Below are positions 9,616-18,700 of a stretch of 64,000 nt of DNA, one piece after another. This DNA is from Paenactinomyces guangxiensis (lineage in GTDB: Bacteria; Bacillota; Bacilli; Thermoactinomycetales; Thermoactinomycetaceae): NCBI RefSeq assembly GCF_016055185.1, contig NZ_JAECVR010000001.1:384345-448344 (forward strand), given 5' to 3'. The notes under the pieces were generated by a model. The model saw only the letters and a program-made list of their open reading frames with translations, was not told where the DNA came from and searched no databases. Numbering within the stretch: the first letter of the stretch is position 1; each line of letters starts with the position of its first letter. A program made the position numbers and the translations under genes.

Positions 9616-10659
9616 GTGAACCCTGTTAAAGTAGGACTGATCGGATTCGGTTTTTCCGGTTCAACCTTTCATGCTCCAATTATTCAAGCGATCAACAATT
9701 TTGAGATTCGCAAAGTAGTTTCATCCCAATCCGAAAAAGTAAAGCAGCAGCTGCCCAAAGCAGAAGTTGTTTCCGGGATCGGAGAGGTGTTAAACGACCC
9801 GGAGATTGAGCTGGTCGTGATCACCACTCCAAATGAGACACACTATCCGATTGCCAGAGCAGCCCTTGACGCCAAAAAACATGTGGTGGTGGAAAAACCG
9901 TTTGTCATTGATCTCGCTGAAGCGGACGACTTGATTCAATTAGCGGAAAAACAGAATTGCCTGTTGAGTGTTTACCACAACCGCCGCTGGGATAATGACT
10001 TCCTCACCGTTCAATCATGCATAAGGAGCGGTCTTTTAGGTGACGTCCATACCTACAAAGCCCACTTTGACCGTTACCGCCCGGAAGTGCGAAAGCGCTG
10101 GCGCGAACAGGATGTTCCCGGCTCCGGCATCCTGTATGACCTGGGGTCCCATCTGATCGACCAGGCCCTGCAATTATTTGGCCCGCCGGCCACCGTGTTC
10201 GCCGATTTGCTCGCGCAGCGCCCGAAAGCAGAAACAACCGACTATTTCCATCTGATCCTGGGATATGAAGGAAACCTGCGCGTGATATTACATGGCGGAT
10301 GCATGGTGAAAGAACCCGGCCCCCGATTTGAAATTCACGGAACCAAAGGGACTTTCAACAAACATGGCTTTGACTCGCAGGAGCAAAGTTTAAAGCAGGG
10401 GAGAAAGCCCGGGGATCCCGGCTGGGGCGAAGATTGCCCAGATCAATATGGCACTGTCACCACCAGTTCCGGCGGGCTGGAATGGAAAGGAAACATCCGG
10501 ACATTAAAAGGGTCCTATGAATCGTATTATCAAGGGATTGCCGCCTCGATTCGCACCGGTGCCCCTCTCCCGGTCACAGCCCGGGAAGCGCGGGAAACCA
10601 TACGAATCATACAGGCCGCGATCGAAAGCCATATGCAAAAGCGCGTCATTTCCCTGTAA
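9616..10659 (+). CDS. Gfo/Idh/MocA-family oxidoreductase, IolW-like
   Basis: A 347-residue NAD(P)-dependent dehydrogenase. The N-terminal Rossmann fold starts with VGLIGFGFSGSTFHAP. The family signature EKPF (VVVEKPFVIDLAEAD) lies near residue 95. A substrate-side Asp/His pair appears in YDLGSHLIDQAL (about residues 175-186). The GFSGxTFHAP start and total length resemble the scyllo-inositol dehydrogenase IolW (YvaA) group, but substrate assignment is inference. AGGAGG lies directly upstream of the GTG start. It shares direction with the amidase gene and ends at a hairpin before the convergent DUF2339 gene. Confidence 0.85.
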   Translation: MNPVKVGLIGFGFSGSTFHAPIIQAINNFEIRKVVSSQSEKVKQQLPKAEVVSGIGEVLNDPEIELVVITTPNETHYPIARAALDAKKHVVVEKPFVIDLAEADDLIQLAEKQNCLLSVYHNRRWDNDFLTVQSCIRSGLLGDVHTYKAHFDRYRPEVRKRWREQDVPGSGILYDLGSHLIDQALQLFGPPATVFADLLAQRPKAETTDYFHLILGYEGNLRVILHGGCMVKEPGPRFEIHGTKGTFNKHGFDSQEQSLKQGRKPGDPGWGEDCPDQYGTVTTSSGGLEWKGNIRTLKGSYESYYQGIAASIRTGAPLPVTAREARETIRIIQAAIESHMQKRVISL

Positions 10660-10669
10660 GCATAAATAG

Positions 10670-10696
10670 CACCCGGCACCTCGCGGATGCCGGGTG
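10670..10696. terminator. Hairpin between two convergent genes
   Basis: CACCCGGCA (10670-10678) pairs perfectly with TGCCGGGTG (10688-10696). The following bases (TATCATTTATC) are only moderately T-rich, so it is a weaker terminator shared by the convergent dehydrogenase and DUF2339 genes. Confidence 0.6.
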
Positions 10697-10702
10697 TATC
10701 AT

Positions 10703-13588
10703 TTATCCTGAATGATTAAACCAGTGTTTGTAACGCTGATACAAATAAGAAACGAAAAGCAGAATCACACCCAGCCCGATAAAGGAAAAGATGCGGTAGA
10801 GCGTTCCCAGGAACGAAAGATCAAACAGGAATATTTTTATGACTGACAGGCCAAACAGGCCGATCGCCATCATGCGCAGCATCTGCATCTTGCGCCAGAT
10901 CCCCACCGCCATCAACGCGACTGAATATAACAGCCAGACAATTGAAATCCACATTTGTTTTTGGTTATCCAACCGTTCCAGCAGCCTCATATCAGACTGA
11001 TCCGCCAGATAACTGATTCGTTCAAAGATATCACTCACTTCTACGGTGACCAGTTCAAATAAAAGAATCACGATGACGGCTGTAAATACAAAGGGGAGAA
11101 AACGAACTGATGACCCGCCATTTTGTCTTTTCCACCATTCCAGATGAATAAAGAGGGCAACCGCCGCCGCCAGGAAGGTGACAAAGCGCAGGTTGGCCAC
11201 AGGTACAAATTGTTCAATTCCCGGATAGACTAAACCCTGGAACAAAGTGGCTGCCACGCCTAATCCCAAAGCTCCCCAGGCAATATAGATCAGGGATCGG
11301 AACCTGTATTTAAATCCAAACCAGGCGATGAGAAGACTATAGGCAAACCAGCCTAAAAATACGGTTAAGTTTTTGCTGAAACGGATGTTTTCGGCTATGG
11401 AACCATTGGCACCCAATAACTGCTTTCCAAAATAGTCTCCCACTTCTGCACTGATCAACTCAAACAGCAAAATCGCCATGGAAACAACCAAAATAACCGG
11501 CAAAGCCCGGAGCTTCATGCCGTGTTCGTATCTCCGCCACCACCGCAGATGAACATAGATCCCTGCCGCGGCGGCGACGATCGTTGCAAAGCGCAGGTTA
11601 TAGACAGGAATAAATTGCTCCACAGGACCATAGGAGCCTCCCCAAAACGCGGCTGAAGCGACCCCTAATCCCAAAAAGACCCATGACAGAATCACCATTG
11701 GACGAATACGGCCTTTGAATCCGATCCAGGCCACGAACAAGCTGTATACGACCCACATTAAATATAAAACCAAATAGCGGCTGTAGCGAACACTTTCTCT
11801 CAGGTCAGGACCTATTGTACGGACTAACTGGTCGAAGTACAGAGTGGTTTCCAACGTCAGACAGATAAATATCAATACCGCCCAGCCGACATGGAACGAT
11901 TGAGCCTGGAAATCCGCCCACTTTTCCCCGGATTTTCCCAGCAACACAGCACTTAAGGCCAGAGCGAGGGCAAATCCGATATAGGTGAACACACCCTGGT
12001 TAAATACAGGCAGCCTCGAGGCTGTATCAGCGAAAAGGTCAGGAGACTCCAGCAACAACCTCAACGCCGTCAACAGATACAAAAGAACGGCAAACAGATT
12101 GACATAGCGGACACGATTTCTCACTCCCCACCAGACCAGCACGGCTCCTTCAAGTGTCCAGGCATAAACCAAATGGATCCCGTCCCACTGGTAGGCACAG
12201 GCGATAGTAAGCAGGAGCAGAAATGTTATCCCGTAACGCATCACTTCGCGCCCGGCAACAGAAGAGAGTTTTTGCAAACGATACAACACCGGCAGCGGAG
12301 CAAGATAAGCCAGGCCTGACAGCAGGAGCACTGCACCCATCCAATTCTCATGTTTGGGCATGAGCAGGCCATTCCAGTTGAGAAAGAAAAGAAAAGCATG
12401 GAATCCCGCCGCGATTGTCTGCATGATCGGCCATTGACCCTTCCGCAAGGATGAACGTACTTCATAAGCGAAAAAGAGACCCCAAAACATGACCAGAAAC
12501 ACAGAGCGAAGCAACAGTTCGGATGGCTGGTTGTTCCCCACGATCCATACAGAATAGATGAGATAGACTGCCATCAGCGTTAAATAATAAAGAATGCTCC
12601 AGTTTGCTTTTTTCACAACCACAAGCAACATTCCGAGTGTTAAAAAGGCCAGATAGCTGAACAAGCCAAGCGTACTGCCTTCATCGGAACTCAACAGAAA
12701 CGGGGTTAAAAAACCCCCGATCCACCCGAGGATCGAAACAGCCAGCGCATTGTAGCGCATCGCCTGTTGAAAGGCCAGGATTGTTACACACGACATCAGG
12801 AGAAAAGCTGTCTCCAGGGAGATTAACTTATAAAAATTAAAGGAGGCGAACACGGATACATAGAAAACGGCAATGCCGGCCCCAATTAAACCTTGTCCAA
12901 AGACAGGCAGCTTCTTTTTGTGTGAACGGGCCCCTCCCCATAACAGAAGAATTCCGGCCACTCCGCCGGCAAGAACTCTGACCACCTCATTGATCCAGTT
13001 ATGATCAAAAGCGTATTTGATAAAAAATGCCAGACCGATCACCAATGCCACAGCGCCGATGCGGTTTAACCATTTTCCGCCGATCAGCAATTCCCACTCA
13101 AAGCGGGAGCGGGAAGAAACGGTCTCTTGCAGGACAGATTCTTTTTCCTTCGGTATTGAAACAACAGGATCCCCTGGACTCTCTTCCGCGGAAACAGGCG
13201 TTTCCTCCGGAGATACAGGCTTTTCTGCCACAAATTCCATCCGCTCCGGAGACGTTGGGACCGGTTCCGCTTCAGGGTAAACCTGTATCTCCCGGAACTC
13301 GGCTTCTTCATCCGTTTTCGCAGGTTCTGTAGAATGAACAGGCTTGTCCTGTTCAACAGACTGCTTAAACTCATTTGATTGGCTTTCTGTCTCTGTCTGT
13401 TCCACAGGAGGATCCAGTTTTGCTTTCAGGTCACCGAGCTGTTGCTGAAGATGGTGCACAGCGATCCGGGTATCCAGCAATTGGCGTTGCAGTTTCCTGG
13501 TTTTAAAGTGGGAGAGCCCGGTGAAAACCGCCAAACCGGTAAACATAAACCCCAAACCGAAAAACATAAAAAAAAACGCTGCTTCCAT
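10703..13588 (-). CDS. DUF2339 polytopic membrane protein
   Basis: A 961-residue integral membrane protein. It opens with one membrane segment (FFFMFFGLGFMFTGLAVF), then a coiled coil (about 30-60) and an acidic, Pro/Glu-rich linker to about residue 165 with loosely repeated SPEE/SAEE units. After a WLNRIGAVALVIGLAFFIKYAFDHNWI motif typical of DUF2339 come roughly 20 or more hydrophobic segments. Two paralogous blocks are visible within the membrane part: each contains FKGRIRPMVILSW or FKYRFRSLIYIAWG and then GLG-A, EQFxPVxNLRFxT. Function of the family is not established. It starts at ATG behind GGGGGATG and is monocistronic. Confidence 0.85.
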   Translation of the reverse strand: MEAAFFFMFFGLGFMFTGLAVFTGLSHFKTRKLQRQLLDTRIAVHHLQQQLGDLKAKLDPPVEQTETESQSNEFKQSVEQDKPVHSTEPAKTDEEAEFREIQVYPEAEPVPTSPERMEFVAEKPVSPEETPVSAEESPGDPVVSIPKEKESVLQETVSSRSRFEWELLIGGKWLNRIGAVALVIGLAFFIKYAFDHNWINEVVRVLAGGVAGILLLWGGARSHKKKLPVFGQGLIGAGIAVFYVSVFASFNFYKLISLETAFLLMSCVTILAFQQAMRYNALAVSILGWIGGFLTPFLLSSDEGSTLGLFSYLAFLTLGMLLVVVKKANWSILYYLTLMAVYLIYSVWIVGNNQPSELLLRSVFLVMFWGLFFAYEVRSSLRKGQWPIMQTIAAGFHAFLFFLNWNGLLMPKHENWMGAVLLLSGLAYLAPLPVLYRLQKLSSVAGREVMRYGITFLLLLTIACAYQWDGIHLVYAWTLEGAVLVWWGVRNRVRYVNLFAVLLYLLTALRLLLESPDLFADTASRLPVFNQGVFTYIGFALALALSAVLLGKSGEKWADFQAQSFHVGWAVLIFICLTLETTLYFDQLVRTIGPDLRESVRYSRYLVLYLMWVVYSLFVAWIGFKGRIRPMVILSWVFLGLGVASAAFWGGSYGPVEQFIPVYNLRFATIVAAAAGIYVHLRWWRRYEHGMKLRALPVILVVSMAILLFELISAEVGDYFGKQLLGANGSIAENIRFSKNLTVFLGWFAYSLLIAWFGFKYRFRSLIYIAWGALGLGVAATLFQGLVYPGIEQFVPVANLRFVTFLAAAVALFIHLEWWKRQNGGSSVRFLPFVFTAVIVILLFELVTVEVSDIFERISYLADQSDMRLLERLDNQKQMWISIVWLLYSVALMAVGIWRKMQMLRMMAIGLFGLSVIKIFLFDLSFLGTLYRIFSFIGLGVILLFVSYLYQRYKHWFNHSG

Positions 13589-13797
13589 TCACATCCCCCT
13601 TTTTTTGATGAATAATCAGTAATTTCACTTCATTTTATTTTATTTTTAAGCACAACGGAATAGCAATAAGGGGGAAATCTTTCAATAATTACAAAAAGAG
13701 TGTGTTTCCTGGCTGAACATTGATTCAAAATAATGAAGATCTGCTACAATGTAGGGTAGACAGGGTTCATTGACACCGGAGAAAGAGAGGATGAACG

Positions 13798-14670
13798 TTG
13801 GATACCATTACACACGGGCTGTTTGGGTTAACCCTATATGGAGCTGTGAAGAAAGAAGAGATGACCGTCCCCATGAAGCGCAGCCTTTTTGTGGCTGCAA
13901 TTGTCGGCAGTGAAATTCCGGATATTGATGTGCTGGTGAATATAACTGAAACCGGAAGAATGATGGAACAGATGTGGCACCGCGGCCTCACCCACTCTAT
14001 TTTTCTTGTTCCGCTGTGGGCCTTGCTCATCTACGGTTGCTGCGCCTGGTTCTTTAAAGTCCGGGACCGGCGAATTTTCTACCTCGCTCTGCTGGCTGTT
14101 TTTATACACGATACCATTGATCTTTTTAACGCCTGGGGGACAGGTTATTTTGAACCTTTCTCATCGGCTCGTATTACGCTGGGGACCATGCCGATCGTCG
14201 ACCTTGTTTTCTGGGGAATTTTCCTGCTTGGATTCACTATTTCCCGGTTAAAAAAATCCTTCCCGAGGGCCGCAGTTTACCGCTGGATCGGAATCGCCAT
14301 GCTGATTCACTTCAGCTTGCAAACCGTTCAGGGGCTCTGGGTGGAGATGGAGGCCAAAGACCGCTATGAACAAACGGAGTTAGCCGCCACTTTTGTACCC
14401 TGTCAATTTAAAGTCATTGGCAAAAAGGGAAATCAGGTTGAGATTGTGCATGATTCAATCTGGACGAAGCCGAAAAAGGCAGTCACACTTACATCCAGTG
14501 AGCATACCGACCTCACGCCTTTATTTAAACAAAACCCCCGTGCTGAAGTTCTTTTAGAGTGGTCACCCTTTGTGGTGATTGTGGACGATGAAAAACAGTT
14601 AGGAATCTTTGACCCCCGCTTTTATCAAAACGGAGAGTCGTTTCTCGCAGAATATATCCGAAAGAAATAG
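13798..14670 (+). CDS. YfhP-like membrane-bound metal-dependent hydrolase
   Basis: A 290-residue protein of the YbcI/YdjM (DUF457) family, like Bacillus YfhP. The family N-terminus MDTITHGLFGL carries the first metal ligand (Asp/His). Later motifs SEIPDIDVL and HRGLTHSIFLVPLWALL complete the D-H pattern before four or so membrane segments (to about residue 180). A soluble C-terminal region of about 110 residues follows. The start is TTG at 13798 with GAGAGG seven bases upstream; the ATG at 13791 is out of frame. A TACAAT at 13745-13750 may be a -10 element. Enzymatic activity is presumed from conserved ligands, not shown. Confidence 0.82.
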   Translation: MDTITHGLFGLTLYGAVKKEEMTVPMKRSLFVAAIVGSEIPDIDVLVNITETGRMMEQMWHRGLTHSIFLVPLWALLIYGCCAWFFKVRDRRIFYLALLAVFIHDTIDLFNAWGTGYFEPFSSARITLGTMPIVDLVFWGIFLLGFTISRLKKSFPRAAVYRWIGIAMLIHFSLQTVQGLWVEMEAKDRYEQTELAATFVPCQFKVIGKKGNQVEIVHDSIWTKPKKAVTLTSSEHTDLTPLFKQNPRAEVLLEWSPFVVIVDDEKQLGIFDPRFYQNGESFLAEYIRKK

Positions 14671-14693
14671 CAAAAAAGTCGGAGGATTCAAGT

Positions 14694-15080
14694 ATGAATT
14701 CACACCATCTGCCACAAACCACCGGCCCTGGGGCATCATTTTCATCAGTTATATGTCTTTTTTACTGATCCTGTTTGTGCTTGCCTACCTGAAATTGGTT
14801 CCGGTTAAATTTGCAGACATTCCCTTTGTTTGATACACTGGGTCATTTTTTCTTGCTGGGAACTGCTTCCTTTCTGTCGCACCGGGCGTTAAGCCGCCGG
14901 ATGATCACCCTGGGCAAAGTGAAGCTTCTCCTTGGCCCCCTGTGTATCAGCTTATTTATCATTTTCGAGGAATGTCTGCAATCCCTTTTCCCCTGCCGGA
15001 CAACCAGCATGTCTGATATGATCTCAAATTTAAGCTGGATTTTTTTTCTGTTTTACTTCGTTGATGTTATTTATATATAG
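14694..15080 (+). pseudogene. VanZ-like membrane protein broken by frameshifts
   Basis: Two overlapping frames together spell a VanZ-family protein: WGIIFISYMSFLLILFVLAY-LKLVPVKFADIP in one frame, then LFDTLGHFFLLGTASFL, LLGPLCISLFIIFEECLQ and TTSMSDMISNLSWI in another. Crossing from the first to the second needs the loss of one base near CCCTTTG (14821-14827). The well-placed ATG at 14694 (GGAGGA at 14681-14686) is not in the frame of the first segment either, so a second compensating change near 14715-14735 is implied. VanZ proteins are small polytopic membrane proteins, one of which raises teicoplanin resistance. It lies 23 bases downstream of the YfhP-like gene, probably in one operon. 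True decay or read errors are both possible. Confidence 0.65.
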
Positions 15081-15114
15081 GTGCGACGCAACAAAAGAAA
15101 AGGAAGTGGTTGAT

Positions 15115-15966
15115 TTGACCGAAACAATCGTCAGTATGGATTGGGTAGCCAAACATCTGAATGACCCCCGCCTGTGCCTCATTGACTGCCGCTTTGCCCT
15201 GGGAGATCCGGAAGCCGGGCGGAGAGCTTACCGGCAAGGCCACCTGCCCGGTGCTCTCTATCTTGACCTGGAAAAAGATCTGTCCGGCCCCGTACGGGAA
15301 CACGGAGGGAGGCATCCCCTTCCTGATATAGAAATACTGGCCCGAAAGCTGGGAGAGATCGGAATCGACGAAAACAGCCATGTTGCAGCCTATGATGATC
15401 AGGGTGGAGCGATGGCCTCACGCCTTTGGTGGTTGCTTACCTATCTTGGACATGACTGTGTCAGTGTGATGAATGGTACATTCAGCCAGTGGCAAAAGGC
15501 CGGTTATCCTGTCACAACAGAAATCCCCGCCACCAACTCCCGGCACTTCCCCCCCCATCCCCGGCCGCACATGCTTGCCAGCATGGAGGAAGTCAAACAA
15601 AAACTGCATCAAGCGACAACCGTCCTCGTCGACTCAAGGGATGAAAAGAGGTATCTGGGAGAAGAAGAGCCGGTTGACCCCGTAGCCGGTCATATTCCGG
15701 GAGCACGCCACTTTTTTTGGAAACAAGTTCAGGATCAAAACGGCAACTGGAAGAATGCCGCTCAACTTCGGGATCACTTCAGTCCGCTCTCTACCGCCAA
15801 CGAGATTATCGTCTACTGTGGTTCCGGAGTAACAGCCACACCAAATATTCTGGCCTTGAAAGAGGCAGGGTATAAAAACGTAAAGTTGTATGCCGGCAGT
15901 TGGAGCGACTGGATTTCTTACTCCGATAATCCCATTGCGCGCGGTAAGGAGACGGACCGGCAATAA
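15115..15966 (+). CDS. Sulfurtransferase, tandem rhodanese (mercaptopyruvate type)
   Basis: A protein of about 283 residues with two rhodanese domains: an inactive N-terminal domain (VSMDWVAKHL, DCRFALGDPEAGR, YLDLEKDLSG) and an active C-terminal one. The active-site loop reads YCGSGVTA; CG[S/P]GVTA loops are typical of 3-mercaptopyruvate sulfurtransferases, whereas thiosulfate sulfurtransferases usually have CRKGVTA. It transfers sulfur from mercaptopyruvate or thiosulfate to thiol or cyanide acceptors in the cytoplasm. The frame opens at 15061, but AAAGGAAGTGG correctly precedes the TTG at 15115, where homology also begins. It follows the broken VanZ-like gene on the same strand. Confidence 0.87.
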   Translation: MTETIVSMDWVAKHLNDPRLCLIDCRFALGDPEAGRRAYRQGHLPGALYLDLEKDLSGPVREHGGRHPLPDIEILARKLGEIGIDENSHVAAYDDQGGAMASRLWWLLTYLGHDCVSVMNGTFSQWQKAGYPVTTEIPATNSRHFPPHPRPHMLASMEEVKQKLHQATTVLVDSRDEKRYLGEEEPVDPVAGHIPGARHFFWKQVQDQNGNWKNAAQLRDHFSPLSTANEIIVYCGSGVTATPNILALKEAGYKNVKLYAGSWSDWISYSDNPIARGKETDRQ

Positions 15967-15970
15967 ATGA

Positions 15971-15999
15971 TGCCTGATTCCTTCACGAGGAGTCAGGCA
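15971..15999. terminator. Hairpin between convergent sulfurtransferase and aldehyde dehydrogenase genes
   Basis: TGCCTGA (15971-15977) pairs with TCAGGCA (15993-15999), with an inner CCT/AGG helix. Only weak T-richness follows on either strand, so function as a terminator is probable rather than certain. Confidence 0.55.
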
Positions 16000-16012
16000 A
16001 AAATCCGGATCA

Positions 16013-17374
16013 TTAATTCATTAATTTTTTTATGATTTTCAAGCCATTTTTGCTGTCGGGATAGCGGAAGGGAAAATCGGTACGGGTGGTTTGTTTGACT
16101 ATGCTTTTCTGGTGGGAGAAGCACTCAAAGCTGTACCTCCCGTGATAACTTCCGATCCCGCTGCTGCCCACACCGCCAAAGGGAAGATACGGGGATGCCA
16201 GATGGATCAGTGTATCGTTGATGCACCCGCCTCCAAAGGGAAGAGAGTGAATGATTTTCTCCTGTTTTTCTTTATTTTCTGAGAAAAAATAAAGAGCAAG
16301 GGGTTTAGGCATCTCTCTGATCGTTTCAATCACACCGGACAGTTCGGGAAAAGTCAGCACGGGCAAAATGGGGCCAAAGATCTCCTCCTGCATCACCGGA
16401 GAGTCCCATTTCACTCCGTCCAGCACCGTTGGGGAAATCAATTGCTTTTCCCCGTCTGTTTCCCCGCCGGCCACGATCTCCCCATCGTCCAGGAACTCAA
16501 TCAGACGCGAAAAATGTTTATCGCTTACAATCCTGGCGTAATCGGGATTTTGCAACGGGTCCTCCCCGTAAAACTTCCGGATCGTTTCCTTGATTTTTTC
16601 GAGCAACTCATTTTTTACATCTTCATGGACCAACAAATAATCCGGGGCGACACAGGTTTGTCCGGCATTGATAAACTTTCCCCAGACAATCCGCCTCGCA
16701 GCCAGATCCAGATTGGCATCCCGGTCGACAATGGCCGGACTTTTTCCACCCAGTTCCAGTGTGACAGGGGTTAACGTTTTTGCCGCTGTTTCCATAATGA
16801 TTTTCCCAACTCTCACACTGCCTGTAAAAAAGATATAATCAAACCGCTCCTGAAGCAGTGCCGTACTTGTTTCCGGTCCCCCTTCAACCACGGCCACAAA
16901 TTCCCTTTCAAAGATCCCCTCCAGCATCTGCAAAATCACTTTGGAAACATGGGGAGTAAACTCTGAGGGCTTAATGACGGCACAATTTCCGGCAGCCATT
17001 GCTCCAATTAAGGGGGCAATCGCCAGGTGGAACGGATAATTCCAGGGTGCGATAATCAGGGTGACACCATAAGGTTCCGGATAAATCATGCTTTGCGACC
17101 CGAGATGAGTGAGCGGTGTTTTTGCTTTTTTCGGTTTGGCCCAGGATTTTAAATGCTTCGTTGTATATTTAATCTCTTCCAGCAAAAAGCCGATCTCAGT
17201 GGTATATGATTCAAACTCCGATTTGTTCAGATCTTTTTTCAGAGCAGTCACAATATCCGGTTCATATCGCCGAATCGCATCACGCAACTTCTTTAACTGA
17301 TGCAATCGAAAAGAAAGCTCTCTCGTTTTTCCGGTGTAAAAAAACTGTTTCTGTTCCTGTACAATCCCGTTCAC
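16013..17374 (-). CDS. Aldehyde dehydrogenase (NAD(P)+-dependent, class 3-like)
   Basis: A 453-residue aldehyde dehydrogenase that oxidises aldehydes to acids. Short length and the C-terminal hydrophobic/basic tail place it with the class 3/fatty-aldehyde group (Bacillus YwdH-like) rather than 490-residue ALDHs. Motifs: IIAPWNYPFHLAIAPLIGA for cofactor binding, FTGSVRVGK, the general base Glu in TLELGGKSPAIV and the nucleophile Cys in FINAGQTCVAPDY (about residue 243). Start is GTG behind GGGAGGG. It is divergent from the MarR regulator gene, whose promoter and palindrome lie between them, so MarR control of this gene is possible. Substrate not deducible. Confidence 0.9.
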   Translation of the reverse strand: MNGIVQEQKQFFYTGKTRELSFRLHQLKKLRDAIRRYEPDIVTALKKDLNKSEFESYTTEIGFLLEEIKYTTKHLKSWAKPKKAKTPLTHLGSQSMIYPEPYGVTLIIAPWNYPFHLAIAPLIGAMAAGNCAVIKPSEFTPHVSKVILQMLEGIFEREFVAVVEGGPETSTALLQERFDYIFFTGSVRVGKIIMETAAKTLTPVTLELGGKSPAIVDRDANLDLAARRIVWGKFINAGQTCVAPDYLLVHEDVKNELLEKIKETIRKFYGEDPLQNPDYARIVSDKHFSRLIEFLDDGEIVAGGETDGEKQLISPTVLDGVKWDSPVMQEEIFGPILPVLTFPELSGVIETIREMPKPLALYFFSENKEKQEKIIHSLPFGGGCINDTLIHLASPYLPFGGVGSSGIGSYHGRYSFECFSHQKSIVKQTTRTDFPFRYPDSKNGLKIIKKLMN

Positions 17375-17501
17375 TTTTTCCCTCCCTTTTTTCTGCTCAT
17401 AAGTCTCTTATCAATCCGAGTTTCTCACAGACCATTCTTATCGTCAAACAAGAATGTCAGCTTCACATGTTCCTTTTGTTTTGCAGTTTGATTTTATAAA
17501 T

Positions 17502-17565
17502 ATTGGTTGACATATCCAATCGTGCTGATATATTCTTAAGTCAACATAATAATTGCATAATGCAA
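17502..17565 (+). promoter_or_regulatory. SigA-type promoter and palindromic operator of the MarR gene
   Basis: TTGACA (17507-17512), a 16-base spacer and TATATT (17529-17534) form a good promoter reading toward the MarR gene. A perfect palindrome with six-base arms, TTGCATAATGCAA (17553-17565), lies just after the expected start of transcription, a standard place for autorepression by a MarR dimer. A second, looser palindrome (ATTGG...CCAAT, 17502-17520) covers the -35. Confidence 0.65.
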
Positions 17566-17598
17566 ATATAGGATAAAACAACATCAGGGGTGAACAGA

Positions 17599-18045
17599 TT
17601 GGAAAATACCCGTGAGCTATTTCAAATCATGACTCGCCGTTTCGGCTTCCTAAATAAAAATTGTTGCAGTGTCGGCGATCACGACATTTCGCTCGTACAA
17701 AGCCATATCCTTTACGAAATTGACCGGCAGCACCATCCATCGATGCAACAAATCGCTGATACGCTTGGGATTGATATCACTACCTTCAGCAGACAAATTC
17801 AGTCTCTGGTTAAAATGAATCTGGTGAAGAAAACACCCTCTTCGGAAGACAGAAGGGTTTCGATTCTCTCCCTTACACCCGGCGGAAAGGATGCAGCCGC
17901 TGCGATTGATAAAAAGATGAACGCTTATCTTAATGAAGTTTTCTCACATATGAGCGACTTTGAAAAAGAAATTGTGGTCCGCTCCATCCGGCTTCTAAAT
18001 TCATGTATGGCAAAATCTGCAGGATGTTGCAATCCAATGGGGTAA
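17599..18045 (+). CDS. MarR-family regulator with cysteine pairs
   Basis: A 148-residue winged-helix repressor. The recognition region is MQQIADTLGIDITTFSRQIQSLVKMNLVKKTPSSEDRR, with the wing in PSSEDRRVSILSLT. What is unusual is the cysteine layout: Cys22-Cys23 (NKNCCSV) near the N-terminus and Cys136, Cys143-Cys144 (SCMAK, AGCCNPMG) at the C-terminus, a good set for binding As(III) or another soft metal across the dimer. GTG at 17590 has no ribosome site; AGGGGTG is well placed for the TTG at 17599. Two ArsN1-type acetyltransferase genes follow on the same strand, which supports an arsenic-linked role (inference). Confidence 0.82.
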   Translation: MENTRELFQIMTRRFGFLNKNCCSVGDHDISLVQSHILYEIDRQHHPSMQQIADTLGIDITTFSRQIQSLVKMNLVKKTPSSEDRRVSILSLTPGGKDAAAAIDKKMNAYLNEVFSHMSDFEKEIVVRSIRLLNSCMAKSAGCCNPMG

Positions 18046-18225
18046 AATGCCCCTATATTAAAAATATATATTCGCAAAATACAACTAATCCCAAACATAA
18101 AGAGAGGGGTTATCGCATCGCTTGTTTTCGCCTTTATCCACCTTTAATCGAAATTCTTTGCTCCGCTTTTCCTCCTCTTACAGGTGGGGAAAAGCTTTAA
18201 CCTTTTGCGGAAAGATGGTGAAGAA

Positions 18226-18696
18226 GTGGATTCTCATTGGAAAATTCGCGAAGCAGTTGAACAGGATATCCCTCAAATTTTAAATATTTACAACCAAGGA
18301 ATTGAGGATCGTATTGCCACACTGGAATCAAAGCCCAAAAATCTGGAGCAAATGATAGAATGGTATCAAGCCCGGCCCTGTCGATATACAATTGTCATTA
18401 GCCATCATGGAGAGATTTGTGGATGGGCCTCACTCAATCCTTATTCACATCGTTGTGCATATCGAGGTGTTGCAGATCTCTCCGTGTACATAGATCGCCA
18501 GTGGAGGGGGAAAGGACTAGGTTTCCTATTGCTTCAGGAGTTGGAACGAAAAGCAAAAGAGAACGGGTTTCATAAGATCGTTCTGTTCACCTTCCCGTTC
18601 AATCTTTCAGGGCAGGGACTGTACCGAAAAGCTGGATATCGTGAAGTAGGTGTTTTTCACAATCAGGGAATGTTAGACGGACAGTACTATTACTGA
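18226..18696 (+). CDS. GNAT acetyltransferase, ArsN1 family A-like, C-terminus cut short
   Basis: About 156 residues of a phosphinothricin/arsinothricin-type N-acetyltransferase. The N-terminal IYNQGIEDRIATLES resembles ArsN1 family A. The acetyl-CoA site is RGKGLGFLLLQELE (Q/RxxGxG/A). It would acetylate the amino group of arsinothricin or a related phosphino/arsono amino acid. The usual C-terminal tail (LDG-x-WVD-x-IIMEKLL) stops early here at LDGQYYY. The next gene lacks its own N-terminus, so a deletion seems to have joined the two. The start is a GTG at 18226 (MDSHWKIREA); longer in-frame sequence to 18184 has no homology. Whether the clipped enzyme is active is unknown. Confidence 0.75.
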   Translation: MDSHWKIREAVEQDIPQILNIYNQGIEDRIATLESKPKNLEQMIEWYQARPCRYTIVISHHGEICGWASLNPYSHRCAYRGVADLSVYIDRQWRGKGLGFLLLQELERKAKENGFHKIVLFTFPFNLSGQGLYRKAGYREVGVFHNQGMLDGQYYY

Positions 18697-18700
18697 AATT

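Noticed and set aside
18046-18225. Remnant permease or N-terminal extension before the first acetyltransferase
   Set aside because: Hydrophobic stretches appear in several frames but are too short and interrupted to name a gene.
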